Shown here: piece by piece, positions 28,721 through 37,384 of the stretch
How the letters are laid out: every line of letters starts with the position of its first letter
Numbering within the stretch: position 1 is the stretch's first letter
From: CAWBCR01 sp963787375
GTDB lineage: Bacteria > Chloroflexota > Anaerolineae > Aggregatilineales > UBA3940
Assembly: GCA_963787375.1 (NCBI GenBank)
Contig: CAWBCR010000027.1
Span: 1 to 64,000, forward strand
Length of the DNA stretch: 64,000 nt
Reading direction: 5' to 3'
Translations under genes and position numbers: made by a program
Notes under the pieces: model-generated
What the model was told of the DNA's origin: nothing
What the model saw: the letters and a program-made list of their open reading frames with translations, nothing else
Database searches by the model: none

Positions 28721-30274
28721 TTACTGCTCCCGCGAATAGCTCAGCTCGTACGTGCCGAGCGCATCGGTGAACGAATAGACCACGATCGTATATGTCCCGG
28801 TTTGCTCGATCTGGTATTTTTCGAGGTCCGGGTCAAGCGGATTACTGCCCTGCGAGTCATCGGCGAAGACGACCTGCTGGCCATCTGGGCCGAGCACCGC
28901 GAAACCCATGTCCAGCGCGCCGACGATGTTGGTCGACGTGATCCGCAGGGTGATCTTCTCACCGCCATTGGCGTTGAACTGGAAGTAATGATAGACGTCG
29001 GCTGCGTTGATCCGGCCTGACCGCGTGCCGCTGGGATTGTCGCCAAACACGCCGCCGCCGGTCAGGTCAGATGGTGCCAGCCGTTTGAGGTGGAACGATG
29101 CCTGCCCCGTGCCATGCGGCGTGATCTCAACACGGTACCGGCCCGAGTACGGCAGTTGCATCTCGTTGATCGCGCTATCCTGCCCGTAGTCAGCATCGAT
29201 GGCGTAGGCGATCACCTGGTTGAAGGGGCTGTACACCCGCAAATCGACCTTGAGATCAGTCGTCACCCCAAACGCTTCAATGCTGAGCGGATCGCCGACG
29301 GTGCCGTCGAATGTCGCGTTGAATTCGCTGCCCTCGTACAGCGCAGCCCGATAGTCCTTATCATAGACGAGGTCCGGCTCACCCTGCGCCTGCGGCGGGA
29401 TTGTGTCGGAGGTCACGGAGTAGGTGTAGCTGCCCATCGAGCCGCCATAGTTGCCGACAATGGCGACATACGGCCCGGCCAGCTTTGCCACATAGCCGGG
29501 CAGCACCGCATCCAGGTTGTCAGGTGGCTGCACGTCGTCAGATTCGGCCACGAACCGCCCGTCAGGCCCATACAGGATCAGGCTGGGGTCAGGTTGGCCG
29601 TTGTTTGCAGCCACCGCGGCGAACGTCACGACTGCTCCCCCGGTCAGCGAGACCTGGTAGGTATGGTAGACAACCTTGACGGACATCGTGCCCGTCAGCG
29701 AATCGCCCACGCTGATCTGCCCGCCGCCGCTCGGCGCATCGAGCGCCGTGACTTTCACTTGCACGGAGCCGTCACCGTTGGACGGTGCCAGCACGACGCG
29801 GTACATGCCATCATAGGGCAGCGTGAACTCGTCAATAGCCGCGCCCTGCTCATCCTGGGCAGAAGTCGTCTTGCCGATGATGTTGTTGAATGCGTCGACC
29901 AGGCGCAACTCAAAGTCGACCACGCCGCCAATCTCCGTTGCATCGACGCGGATAACCTGCCACGCTCCAGAGGTGAAGCTCATCTCCACGTTGCCGCTTG
30001 AGACCGAAACATTGGTGGTCTGGTCGAGCATCACCGTGCCGGGCGCAACGCCTGAGGACGGCGGCGGCACGGTTGCCGGTTGCTCCGGCGTCGCGCTGGG
30101 CGCCGACTGGGGCGCAGGCTGGGTTTGCAGCGACGGCCCGCTCGAAACGGGCGTGGCCGTTGCTGCAGCAGGGGTCGTGGCTGGAGCACCACCACCGCAC
30201 GCAGTCAGAAGGAGCGCGATTCCCACACCTATCACAAGCGAGCGGCGGATGAAACGTGAAGCCTGTCGGATCAT
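28721..30274 (-). CDS. Lipoprotein with PPC-type beta domains
   Basis: 517 aa. Lipobox LLTAC (Cys26), a Gly/Thr/Pro-rich spacer to residue 85, then about four PPC-like beta modules with repeated GMYRVVLAPSNGDG, GPYVAIVGNYGGS and GTYTIVVYSF segments, and LYGPDGRFVAESDD-type strands. No protease domain is fused, although PPC domains usually accompany secreted proteases. The start ATG 30274 overlaps the stop of the tRNA methyltransferase gene (ATGA), so both are translated from one message. The ligand is unknown. Confidence 0.84.
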   Translation of the reverse strand: MIRQASRFIRRSLVIGVGIALLLTACGGGAPATTPAAATATPVSSGPSLQTQPAPQSAPSATPEQPATVPPPSSGVAPGTVMLDQTTNVSVSSGNVEMSFTSGAWQVIRVDATEIGGVVDFELRLVDAFNNIIGKTTSAQDEQGAAIDEFTLPYDGMYRVVLAPSNGDGSVQVKVTALDAPSGGGQISVGDSLTGTMSVKVVYHTYQVSLTGGAVVTFAAVAANNGQPDPSLILYGPDGRFVAESDDVQPPDNLDAVLPGYVAKLAGPYVAIVGNYGGSMGSYTYSVTSDTIPPQAQGEPDLVYDKDYRAALYEGSEFNATFDGTVGDPLSIEAFGVTTDLKVDLRVYSPFNQVIAYAIDADYGQDSAINEMQLPYSGRYRVEITPHGTGQASFHLKRLAPSDLTGGGVFGDNPSGTRSGRINAADVYHYFQFNANGGEKITLRITSTNIVGALDMGFAVLGPDGQQVVFADDSQGSNPLDPDLEKYQIEQTGTYTIVVYSFTDALGTYELSYSREQ

Positions 30275-31098
30275 GTCATTGTCTCCTGGCGCTGCCCCGT
30301 GCCGCCGTCTTCGCCATCCGGCAGTGGGATCACCGCACGGGCGAAAATCAGATAGCCGGTATGCCCCACGATGTGATCCTCGGGGCGCACGCGCGCCGGG
30401 ATCGTCTGGTAGGGACGCAAGATGAGTTCCTCTGCCTCTACAAATCCAAACTCTGGATGCGTTGCCAGCTCATCGATCAACCGCCCTAGCTGGTTGATCG
30501 TCGGGACCAGGCAGCCAAGCATCCCGCTGCCGCGCAGCGCCTTACGGGTCTGGTCCAGGACTTCCCAGGGGGCCGGCAAGTCGAGGAACAGTGCGTCGGC
30601 ATCCGTTTCATCGAACCCCGCACGAATGTCCCGGCACTTGAAGGTCACCTGGTCTCCCAAGCTGGCCCATCTCATGTTCTGGCGGGCCAGGCGCTGCATG
30701 TCTTCACGTTCGTCGTAGCTAATCACGCGGCCCGTCTCGCCGGCAGCGCAGGCCAGGGCCAGACACATCCCGCCGCTGCCGGTGCCCGCCTCGACGACCA
30801 CCGAGCCGGGCCGGACCCCCAGCTTCATGATAATATAGCCTGCATCTTTAGGAAAGATAATCTGGCTCCGGCGTCGCACGTTGCGGACCAGCTCATCAGT
30901 CGTCGGCATCAGCAGATAGTAGGCCCGCCCTAGATGTGTGCGGACCACCGATCCCAGCGGGCGACCAATCAGGTCATCATGCAGCAGGCTACCCCGGTGG
31001 GTCTCGATGCGTCGGCCTGGCTGGAGCGTGCGGATCAATGTACGGTGATCCTCCTCGCTGACGAGCAGAATCACATCTCCCGCCTGTGCGCGACGCAA
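30271..31098 (-). CDS. trmI: tRNA (adenine-58-N1)-methyltransferase, TrmI type
   Basis: 275 aa. S-adenosylmethionine-dependent enzyme that methylates A58 in the tRNA T-loop. The N-terminal domain precedes the Rossmann fold with VVEAGTGSGGMCLALA (SAM motif I, about residue 95-110), and the DALFLDLPAPWE motif IV. The start is TTG 31098, seven bases after a perfect AGGAGG; a nearby ATG at 31102 is out of frame. The gene is coupled to the downstream PPC lipoprotein gene by a four-base overlap. It is read from a TTGAAT-N17-TATAAT promoter. Confidence 0.92.
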   Translation of the reverse strand: MRRAQAGDVILLVSEEDHRTLIRTLQPGRRIETHRGSLLHDDLIGRPLGSVVRTHLGRAYYLLMPTTDELVRNVRRRSQIIFPKDAGYIIMKLGVRPGSVVVEAGTGSGGMCLALACAAGETGRVISYDEREDMQRLARQNMRWASLGDQVTFKCRDIRAGFDETDADALFLDLPAPWEVLDQTRKALRGSGMLGCLVPTINQLGRLIDELATHPEFGFVEAEELILRPYQTIPARVRPEDHIVGHTGYLIFARAVIPLPDGEDGGTGQRQETMT

Positions 31099-31130
31099 CC
31101 ATCCACCTCCTTTCCTGCCACAATTTGGCT

Positions 31131-31159
31131 ATTATACAGTGGTCCCCATTGCCATTCAA
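31131..31159 (-). promoter_or_regulatory. Promoter of trmI unit
   Basis: Minus strand: TTGAAT (31154-31159), 17-base spacer, perfect TATAAT (31131-31136); the leader is about 27 nt. Confidence 0.72.
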
Positions 31160-31454
31160 GACGATCGCGGTTAGCCTTCCCGGACAGCGCGACGTCGCCA
31201 GGCCCGGGTTTTCACGTTTTATTCACCCTGTTACAAGCACATTGTATGTTATCATATCATTGAATCCACTTTTGCGTTGACAGCCAGTATATGTGGCGTG
31301 CCACGCAACCGGCCTTATGCACATGATCGGCGCGCTGATTGCTGACGGTGACACGCATAGATACTTGCATATCCGGTGAACTCAGGTACACTCGGGCACA
31401 CACCACTACCATCTTCTAACCTGTTGCAAATACCGGGCGAGGGAACAGGCAACT
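31160..31454 (+). promoter_or_regulatory. Divergent intergenic region upstream of receiver gene
   Basis: About 295 bases without a gene, AT-richer than its surroundings at 31215-31275. A candidate promoter is TTGCAT (31365-31370), 16 bases, TACACT (31387-31392), giving a leader of about 56 nt. A separate TTGACA at 31277-31282 has no matching -10. GTGGC-GT-GCCAC (31293-31304) is a short inverted repeat. Confidence 0.4.
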
Positions 31455-31829
31455 ATGACCAGAATTCTTGTGGTTGATGACGAGGTCGGCGCGCTGACCT
31501 TGATTGGCATCATGCTGGAACGTGGTGGATTCGAAGTCTTGAAGGCGCATGACGCCTACGCGGCGCTTGACCTGCTCCAGGTCGAGAGGCCGGAGCTGAT
31601 TATCCTGGACGTTATGATGCCGGGCATGGACGGCATCGAGCTGTGCGGACGGCTGCGTGCCATGCCTCCCCTGGAAGTGACGCCAGTCCTGATCTTATCG
31701 GCACGCGGCGATCCCGAGTCGATCGAGCAGGGCCTGTCTGCCGGCGCGAATGACTACCTGCAGAAGCCAATCCTGCACCACGACCTTATCACCAAGATTT
31801 ACGAACTGCTTGGCAGCGACGGTTCATGA
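31455..31829 (+). CDS. Single-domain response regulator (receiver)
   Basis: 124-aa receiver with Asp8-Asp9, phospho-acceptor Asp52 (IILDVMMPG), switch Ser82 and Lys104 (LQKP). No output domain is present. Its stop overlaps the ATG of an uncharacterised 184-aa protein by four bases, so the two are made together and probably work together; the unknown protein could be the effector of the phosphorylated receiver. No kinase is encoded nearby. It differs from the receiver at 10833, with low identity outside the active-site motifs. Confidence 0.88.
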   Translation: MTRILVVDDEVGALTLIGIMLERGGFEVLKAHDAYAALDLLQVERPELIILDVMMPGMDGIELCGRLRAMPPLEVTPVLILSARGDPESIEQGLSAGANDYLQKPILHHDLITKIYELLGSDGS

Positions 31830-32380
31830 CTGTCGCTGTTCGTGCAGCCACCTCACAGCCGCCCGGTGCAGCCGGGCCGGGATCGAACGGGCACAACAAC
31901 ATGGCAAAACTGCTTTGCCTCGCTAACTGGCCTGAAGGCAGTGCAGATGGCGCTGAGTACCCGATTGCGTTCGAGTTGGCGATCTGGGCAGCCGCGCTGG
32001 AGGGGAAGAAAGCTGCCGGCGGCTGGCTGAACGGCGAAAGCACACTTTACGTGCAAGAGGTGCCTGACGGCGAGAAGATTGCCCTGATACAATCCACCGG
32101 CCAGATGCTGCACCGTGACGTGCAGCGGTTGGTCACCGATCTAAACGCGATGCTGCTCGAAGGGCGCGCCGATCAGCTGACTTTCGTGCCGGTGATACCC
32201 TTCTTCGAGCTGTGGATCAACAAGCTCTCGGACGACCGCTACCGTGTGATCGTGTGGCAGGACATGGCGGCGCGCTTCGGCGGTGTCGGCGAGGTCGGGT
32301 ACCAGGGCCTGCGCTTCATCACCAACCGCGCGCGCCTGATGGGCTTCAGCCGCGGCCTTCAAAGCGAGATCAGGGAATAA
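31826..32380 (+). CDS. Uncharacterised protein coupled to receiver gene
   Basis: 184 aa, ATG overlapping the receiver's stop. The first 25 residues are Pro/Gly/Ala-rich and likely disordered, and a second Met at residue 26 (MAKLLCLANWPEG) could be a start. The remainder looks like an alpha/beta domain with VPVIPFFELWINKL and RVIVWQDMAARFGG as its most distinctive segments. I recognise no family. It overlaps the 3' end of the convergent sugar-kinase gene by 11 bases. Partnership with the receiver is inferred from the overlap. Confidence 0.72.
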   Translation: MTVAVRAATSQPPGAAGPGSNGHNNMAKLLCLANWPEGSADGAEYPIAFELAIWAAALEGKKAAGGWLNGESTLYVQEVPDGEKIALIQSTGQMLHRDVQRLVTDLNAMLLEGRADQLTFVPVIPFFELWINKLSDDRYRVIVWQDMAARFGGVGEVGYQGLRFITNRARLMGFSRGLQSEIRE

Positions 32381-33287
32381 CGCGCCGCACCAGCGCCTCA
32401 GCCTGCGCCAGCACCTCATCAAGTGGGTAGGGCTCGCTGGCGGCTCCACGCCGCCCCACGTTCAGCGACCCCGCAGCGGCCCCCATCGCAGTACACGCAT
32501 CCAGCGGCCAGCCTGCCAGGTGACCGTACACGAACCCGGCACGGAATGCGTCCCCCGCGCCGGTGGTATCGACGACTGGCACGTGAGGCGGCATCACCAC
32601 GATCCCGCTCAGATCGGCGCGGAAAGCCTGCACCTCGTGGGGCCCGTCGGTGATCACGACTGCCGAAGGTCCTTCGCCCAGCAGCACCCGCACGAAATCC
32701 TCCAGCGCGACGTCGGGATGGCACAGCCTGACCTCCGCCGCCGAACAAATCGCCACCGTAGTAAATGGTAGCACTGGGTGATCGGCGTCGTGCACGTCGC
32801 CGACGATCACCGGGATGGCCTCCTGCGCCGCCAGCCGCGCCGCCTCAACGCGCTCCGCTCCGCCGTAAAGGTCGAGCGTTAGCAGGCGCGCGGTGCCGAC
32901 CATCGCCGCCGTGGGTGACGTCTGAGGCACGTGGTCGACGTTCACCCCGATGATTGTCCGCTCACCGTCGGGTGTGACCATGATGCGGCAGAACATACTC
33001 CTCACACCCGCCCGGCGCTCCAGGTAGCGCGTGCTGATGTTTGGCTGGCGCGCCAGAATCTCGAACAGCAGGTCGCCGACCCGGTCCCCGCCGATCACAT
33101 TGCCACTGACGGCCACGCGGACTCCCCAGTTTGCGAGATGTGCGGCGGTGTTGGTCGCCTTGCCACCCAGGTGGTCGGTCTCCCCGGCGACATGTGTCTT
33201 GAGGTCGGGACGGGGCAGATGTGGGATGTCCATCACACTATCGATGCCAATCGTTCCATAGCTGAGCACGTCGAATTCTGGACCCAT
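32370..33287 (-). CDS. PfkB-family sugar kinase
   Basis: 305 aa. Ribokinase-like enzyme phosphorylating a sugar, nucleoside or related alcohol. The N-terminal substrate-binding glycine motif (HLGGKATNTAAHLANWG) and the C-terminal signature DTTGAGDAFRAGF with the catalytic Asp are intact. ATG 33287 follows GGGGAG. The substrate cannot be read from sequence; adenosine, ribose, fructose or 2-dehydro-3-deoxygluconate are all possible for the family. It is divergent from the lytic transglycosylase gene, with 113 bases between the starts. Confidence 0.88.
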   Translation of the reverse strand: MGPEFDVLSYGTIGIDSVMDIPHLPRPDLKTHVAGETDHLGGKATNTAAHLANWGVRVAVSGNVIGGDRVGDLLFEILARQPNISTRYLERRAGVRSMFCRIMVTPDGERTIIGVNVDHVPQTSPTAAMVGTARLLTLDLYGGAERVEAARLAAQEAIPVIVGDVHDADHPVLPFTTVAICSAAEVRLCHPDVALEDFVRVLLGEGPSAVVITDGPHEVQAFRADLSGIVVMPPHVPVVDTTGAGDAFRAGFVYGHLAGWPLDACTAMGAAAGSLNVGRRGAASEPYPLDEVLAQAEALVRRVIP

Positions 33288-33365
33288 ACGTTCTCCCCTG
33301 CGGTTTGGACCCCAATCGTAGCACGACAGCAGGCCATCCGCCCACCGAACGGTCACCACTTCCCA

Positions 33366-33394
33366 TTGACAACCATCCTAAAGCACCGGATAAT
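33366..33394 (+). promoter_or_regulatory. Strong promoter ending six bases before an ATG
   Basis: TTGACA (33366-33371), 17-base spacer, GATAAT (33389-33394). The ATG of the transglycosylase gene begins at 33401, the expected transcription start, so the mRNA is probably leaderless. Confidence 0.75.
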
Positions 33395-33400
33395 CGCCCC

Positions 33401-35860
33401 ATGAGACATCCAAGACGCATGATCCCGATCGTTCTGGCCGGCGCCATGGCGGCGCTGGCGCAGGCTGCCTGCGCCAATATGCCGCCGCTCAAGCTGCCTG
33501 AACCACTGAACCCGGCGACGGCCACTGCAACTGAGACACCCACGGCCACGCCCAGCCCCACGCCTACCCCTACGCCCACCCCGATGCCTATCGAGGTTGT
33601 CGACCAGGGGCAGCGCGACCTGCGCAATGGCGATTGGGACTCGGCATCGCTGACCTTTCAGCAGGTGCTCACCGACCCCGGCGCAGACGGCGACGCGCGG
33701 GCGGCGGCCCAGATTGGGCTGGCGCATGCCTCGCTGCAGCGCGGCGATTTTACGTCGGCGCGCGCCATCCTCGATACCTTCCTCGGTGAGTTTCCCACCC
33801 ATCCGCGCACGGCGCAGGCCTATTTCCTGCGCGGCGATGCGCGGTTGGGTCTGAGCGACTGGTCGGGGGCCATCGGCGATTACCAGCATTACCTGACACT
33901 GCGCTCGGGGCTGGTCGACAGCTACGTCTACGAGCGCATCGGTGATGCCTACCTGGCCCAGAACCAGTCGGACGCCGCGCTGCAGGCCTACGACCAGGCG
34001 ACGCAGGCTGATCGCCCGCTGGTCAGCATGCTGCAACTGCGTGAGAAGATCGCGTCGATAGACCGCTCGCTGGGTAACGTCGACGGCGCGATTGCCCAGT
34101 ATCAGGCCATCCTGGACGTCTCGCAGAACAACTACTACCGCGCCACCATCGAGTTCTATATGGGCCAGGCGTGGCTTGAAGCCGGGAATACCGACAAAGG
34201 CTATGCGCAGTTAGACCACGTGTTCATGTCCTACCCGAACAGCTATGAGGCGCTGAGCGCCCTGCGAGCGCTGCTCGACGCGGGCTACACCGTTGCGCCT
34301 GAAGATCAGGGGCCATGGCAGTACGAGCGTGGTATCGTCAACTTCAACCAGGGCCAGTACGACATCGCCATTCAGGCGTTTGTCAACTACCTGGCCGCGA
34401 CGGACTTTGGCGCGGTCGATCCGGCAGTGCACCTGTACATTGCGCGAGCATACCGGCAGCTTGGCAACCTCAACTCGGCGCTCAGCGAGCTGCAGGGGCT
34501 GATTGGCCGCTACAATCCGGCCAGCTCGCCAGCCTGGGGTGATGCCTGGCTAGAGATGGCCGACATCTACGGCAGCCTCGGCCAGACCGACCAGGCGTTT
34601 AGCACGCTCGATCAGTTCGTCTCAAGCAGCGGTAGCCTGCCGCAGGCTCCTGATGCCATCGTGCAGGCCGCACAGCTTGCCGAATCGGCCGGCGATCTGC
34701 AGAAAGCAGTTTCCTACTATCGCGACCTGGCTGCCATGTTCCCGACCGACGCCCGCGCGCCAGAGGGCTATTTCAAGATCGGGTTGGACGCCTACCAGCA
34801 GCAGGATTACGCCACCGCGCAGGACCTGTTCACCAGCGTGGCACAGTCGCCTGCCGCAGATCAGCCCGCCAGCGGCTACCTGTGGCTGGCCCGGACGCTG
34901 CAAGCTGCGGGCCAGAGCGACGCTGCCCAGCAGGCGCTTCAGCAGGCTGTCGCCGCCAATCCGACCGGCTACTACGGCCTGCGTGCCGCCGATATCCTGG
35001 CCGGGCGCGCGCCGTTTGCGCCGCCCGCCTCGTTCGCGCTGCCCACCTCACCCGACGAAGGACGCGACGAGGCCGAGCAGTGGATCGTGACCACGTTCAG
35101 CCTCAGCCAGACGCCGCCGCTGGCCGCCGACCTGCGTGGCGATATCGCCGCCGATCCACGCATGGTGCAGGGCCGTGAGCTGTGGGACCTGGGGGTAATC
35201 AGTGACGCCAAGCAGGACTTCGAGGCGGTGCGCAAGGCGTTCTACGATGATCCGCTGGCGAGCTACCAGCTTGCTATCTATTTTCGCGAGATCGGCCTAT
35301 ACAGCTCATCGATCCTGGCGGCAGCGCGCGTTGAGACGCTGGCCAACGTCAGCCCGCTTGATGCGCCGCAGTTCCTGACCCGCCTGCGCTACCCGACCTA
35401 CTTTTCAGACCTGGTGATCAGCGCAGCGCAGCAGTATGGCATCGACCCGCTGTACGTCTTCGCGCTGATCGAGCAAGAGAGCCTTTTCGAGGGGTTCGCT
35501 ACATCGACCGCTTCAGCGCAGGGCCTGATGCAGATCTGGCCGCCGACCGGCGAGGACATCGCCGCCCGGCTGAGCTGGCCCAACTACCGCGCCAGCGACC
35601 TGCAGCGCCCCTTCGTGAACGTGGCGTTTGGCACGTGGCTGCTATCTGACGAGTTCAAGCGCTTCAACGGCGACCCCATCGCCGTGCTGGCCGCCTACAA
35701 TGCGGGCTCGGGCAATGCGCTCAACTGGGAGAACCAGTCCGGCGGCGACCCTGACCTTTACGTCGAGCTGGTGAGCCTGTCAGAGCCGCAGAGCTACATT
35801 CAGAGCATCTACCGCCACTATGACGTGTACCGGGCGCTGTACGGCTCTACACGGCCCTGA
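33401..35860 (+). CDS. TPR-repeat lytic transglycosylase (Slt70-like)
   Basis: 819 aa. The N-terminal signal is followed by a lipobox-like LAQAAC, a Thr/Pro-rich spacer (ATATETPTATPSPTPTPTPT), then about 14 TPR-like helical pairs (for example IGDAYLAQNQSDAALQAYDQA), and a C-terminal SLT goose-lysozyme-like domain with the catalytic glutamate in ALIEQESLF and the AQGLMQIWPPTGEDIA and LAAYNAGSGNA motifs. It should cleave peptidoglycan glycan strands outside the membrane during growth. ATG 33401 lies at the likely transcription start. Terminator follows at 35882. Confidence 0.9.
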   Translation: MRHPRRMIPIVLAGAMAALAQAACANMPPLKLPEPLNPATATATETPTATPSPTPTPTPTPMPIEVVDQGQRDLRNGDWDSASLTFQQVLTDPGADGDARAAAQIGLAHASLQRGDFTSARAILDTFLGEFPTHPRTAQAYFLRGDARLGLSDWSGAIGDYQHYLTLRSGLVDSYVYERIGDAYLAQNQSDAALQAYDQATQADRPLVSMLQLREKIASIDRSLGNVDGAIAQYQAILDVSQNNYYRATIEFYMGQAWLEAGNTDKGYAQLDHVFMSYPNSYEALSALRALLDAGYTVAPEDQGPWQYERGIVNFNQGQYDIAIQAFVNYLAATDFGAVDPAVHLYIARAYRQLGNLNSALSELQGLIGRYNPASSPAWGDAWLEMADIYGSLGQTDQAFSTLDQFVSSSGSLPQAPDAIVQAAQLAESAGDLQKAVSYYRDLAAMFPTDARAPEGYFKIGLDAYQQQDYATAQDLFTSVAQSPAADQPASGYLWLARTLQAAGQSDAAQQALQQAVAANPTGYYGLRAADILAGRAPFAPPASFALPTSPDEGRDEAEQWIVTTFSLSQTPPLAADLRGDIAADPRMVQGRELWDLGVISDAKQDFEAVRKAFYDDPLASYQLAIYFREIGLYSSSILAAARVETLANVSPLDAPQFLTRLRYPTYFSDLVISAAQQYGIDPLYVFALIEQESLFEGFATSTASAQGLMQIWPPTGEDIAARLSWPNYRASDLQRPFVNVAFGTWLLSDEFKRFNGDPIAVLAAYNAGSGNALNWENQSGGDPDLYVELVSLSEPQSYIQSIYRHYDVYRALYGSTRP

Positions 35861-35881
35861 CGGCCCGCTCCTGGAGAATCG

Positions 35882-35913
35882 ACAGGGGCGAGTCATGTCA
35901 GGCTCGCCCCTGT
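35882..35913. terminator. Bidirectional hairpin between convergent genes
   Basis: 11-bp perfect stem (35882-35892 with 35903-35913) with a 10-base loop; it ends both the transglycosylase gene and the glycogen operon. Confidence 0.75.
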
Positions 35914-35932
35914 GCGTGTTCGCCGCAGGATT

Positions 35933-37336
35933 CTACTGCTCGATGTCTTCCAGCATGTTGTCGTAGATCTGCGCGCCGGTGACAGTCTCACCGGTCTGCT
36001 CGTCGCGGCTGGTGGCGATGCTGAGGTCTTTGTGGAACAGGCTCGTCAGGTCATCACCGGTTGCGTCGCGGGTCAGTTTGACAGCGTAGGCTCCATTCGC
36101 GATGCCGTACTGCGTCGTCAGCGCGTCAAGCTCAGGGAAGTAGAACGTGCAGCTTGAGTACATCCGCTGGCGATAATACTGCGCCTCGACCAGCTTCATC
36201 AGTCGTTCGCTGCGGTCGGCATTGAGGTTGATGCCCTGCGAGGCGACAAACCGGTCGCGTGGGGTTTTGCCCAGCGCCACATCAATGTAGGCATCGCGCA
36301 GTTTGTAGGGGTCCGCGCCGTCGATGCCATGTACAAATCCGTGATAGATCTCATCCATCTCGAAGCGGATCGCGTCCAGCGCACGCCTGACTGCGCCCTT
36401 CCACGACGCGTCGCCCGGCGTGCAGGGGCAGCCCGTCGCCCAGCGGGCAAGGCCGTGATTGCAGCTCCAGGAGGTGTTCTCTCTGATCGTGATCTCGCCC
36501 TGCGGCTCGACCATCTGGGCATAACGCGCCAGCGTGATCACCTCGTACCCTGACGCGAGCGCCTCATACGTCAGCAGCCAGTGTAGGAACTGCTCCTCGC
36601 TGGGCCAGTGGTGTCCGAACGTCTCACCGTCAGTAGCGATCAGCGTCAGCGGCCCGGCATCGCGCTTGCGGGGGACCAGCACACCACGCGCCCAGCGCCC
36701 CGCCCCGCCGAAATAGCCCAGGTTGAACGCGATGTCGTTCGAGAGTTGCTCGTCGCGCACGAAGACCTTGATGCGCTTGCCGTTGGGCAGATTTGCCCAG
36801 TATGGGCCGGCCCCCTGCCCTTTGCCTTCGACCTGGCTCTCAGTCAGGATCGTCCAACGGATATCCTGCTCGGCCAGCACCTGCAGTGTTTCGGTGTCGA
36901 CGGCCATCTCAGGCAGCCACATGCCCTGCGTCGGGCGGCCAAAGCGGTACGAGAACACCGCCTTGCCCCACGCCACCTGGGTCACCTTATCCTCGTAGCG
37001 CGACAGAGGCAGCACGGTATGGTGCATCCCTTGGGCAATGGCGTTGCCCATCCCATGCTTTGCGATATTGTTCGCGTCGGCCTGGAGGATGCGGTGGTAT
37101 GTGTCGGGCGCATTCTTCGCCAGCCAGCGGGCCAACGACTTACCCAGGTTGAAGGATATGCTGTCGAAGTTGCCGATCTCAGCGTTTGGTGTGTAGCACT
37201 GCGTTGTGATGCGCTCGTTCCAGTTCTTGAAGGGTGCCGCCGCAGGCTCTTCAAGCTCACGGTTCGGATTGAACGGATTTCCGCGCGGCGGCTGGTAATA
37301 GTGGCAGTGCACACAAATGTATTGCGTATCAACCAT
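35933..37336 (-). CDS. Glycoside hydrolase family 57 protein (DUF3536 type)
   Basis: 467 aa. The N-terminus has YICVHCHYYQPPRGNPF, matching the GH57 barrel start; WLPEMAVD holds the candidate nucleophile glutamate and ATDGETFGHH the acid/base region. The C-terminal half matches DUF3536. GH57 enzymes act on alpha-glucans. As last gene of the glycogen operon it may trim or degrade glycogen, but no member of this DUF3536 subgroup is assigned to a substrate that I know of. It starts 48 bases after the preceding GH57 gene. Confidence 0.85.
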   Translation of the reverse strand: MVDTQYICVHCHYYQPPRGNPFNPNRELEEPAAAPFKNWNERITTQCYTPNAEIGNFDSISFNLGKSLARWLAKNAPDTYHRILQADANNIAKHGMGNAIAQGMHHTVLPLSRYEDKVTQVAWGKAVFSYRFGRPTQGMWLPEMAVDTETLQVLAEQDIRWTILTESQVEGKGQGAGPYWANLPNGKRIKVFVRDEQLSNDIAFNLGYFGGAGRWARGVLVPRKRDAGPLTLIATDGETFGHHWPSEEQFLHWLLTYEALASGYEVITLARYAQMVEPQGEITIRENTSWSCNHGLARWATGCPCTPGDASWKGAVRRALDAIRFEMDEIYHGFVHGIDGADPYKLRDAYIDVALGKTPRDRFVASQGINLNADRSERLMKLVEAQYYRQRMYSSCTFYFPELDALTTQYGIANGAYAVKLTRDATGDDLTSLFHKDLSIATSRDEQTGETVTGAQIYDNMLEDIEQ

Positions 37337-37384
37337 TATTTCGTCCTTTGGATGGCCGCTCGCCCGGCGCTGCGCTGCCGTGCA

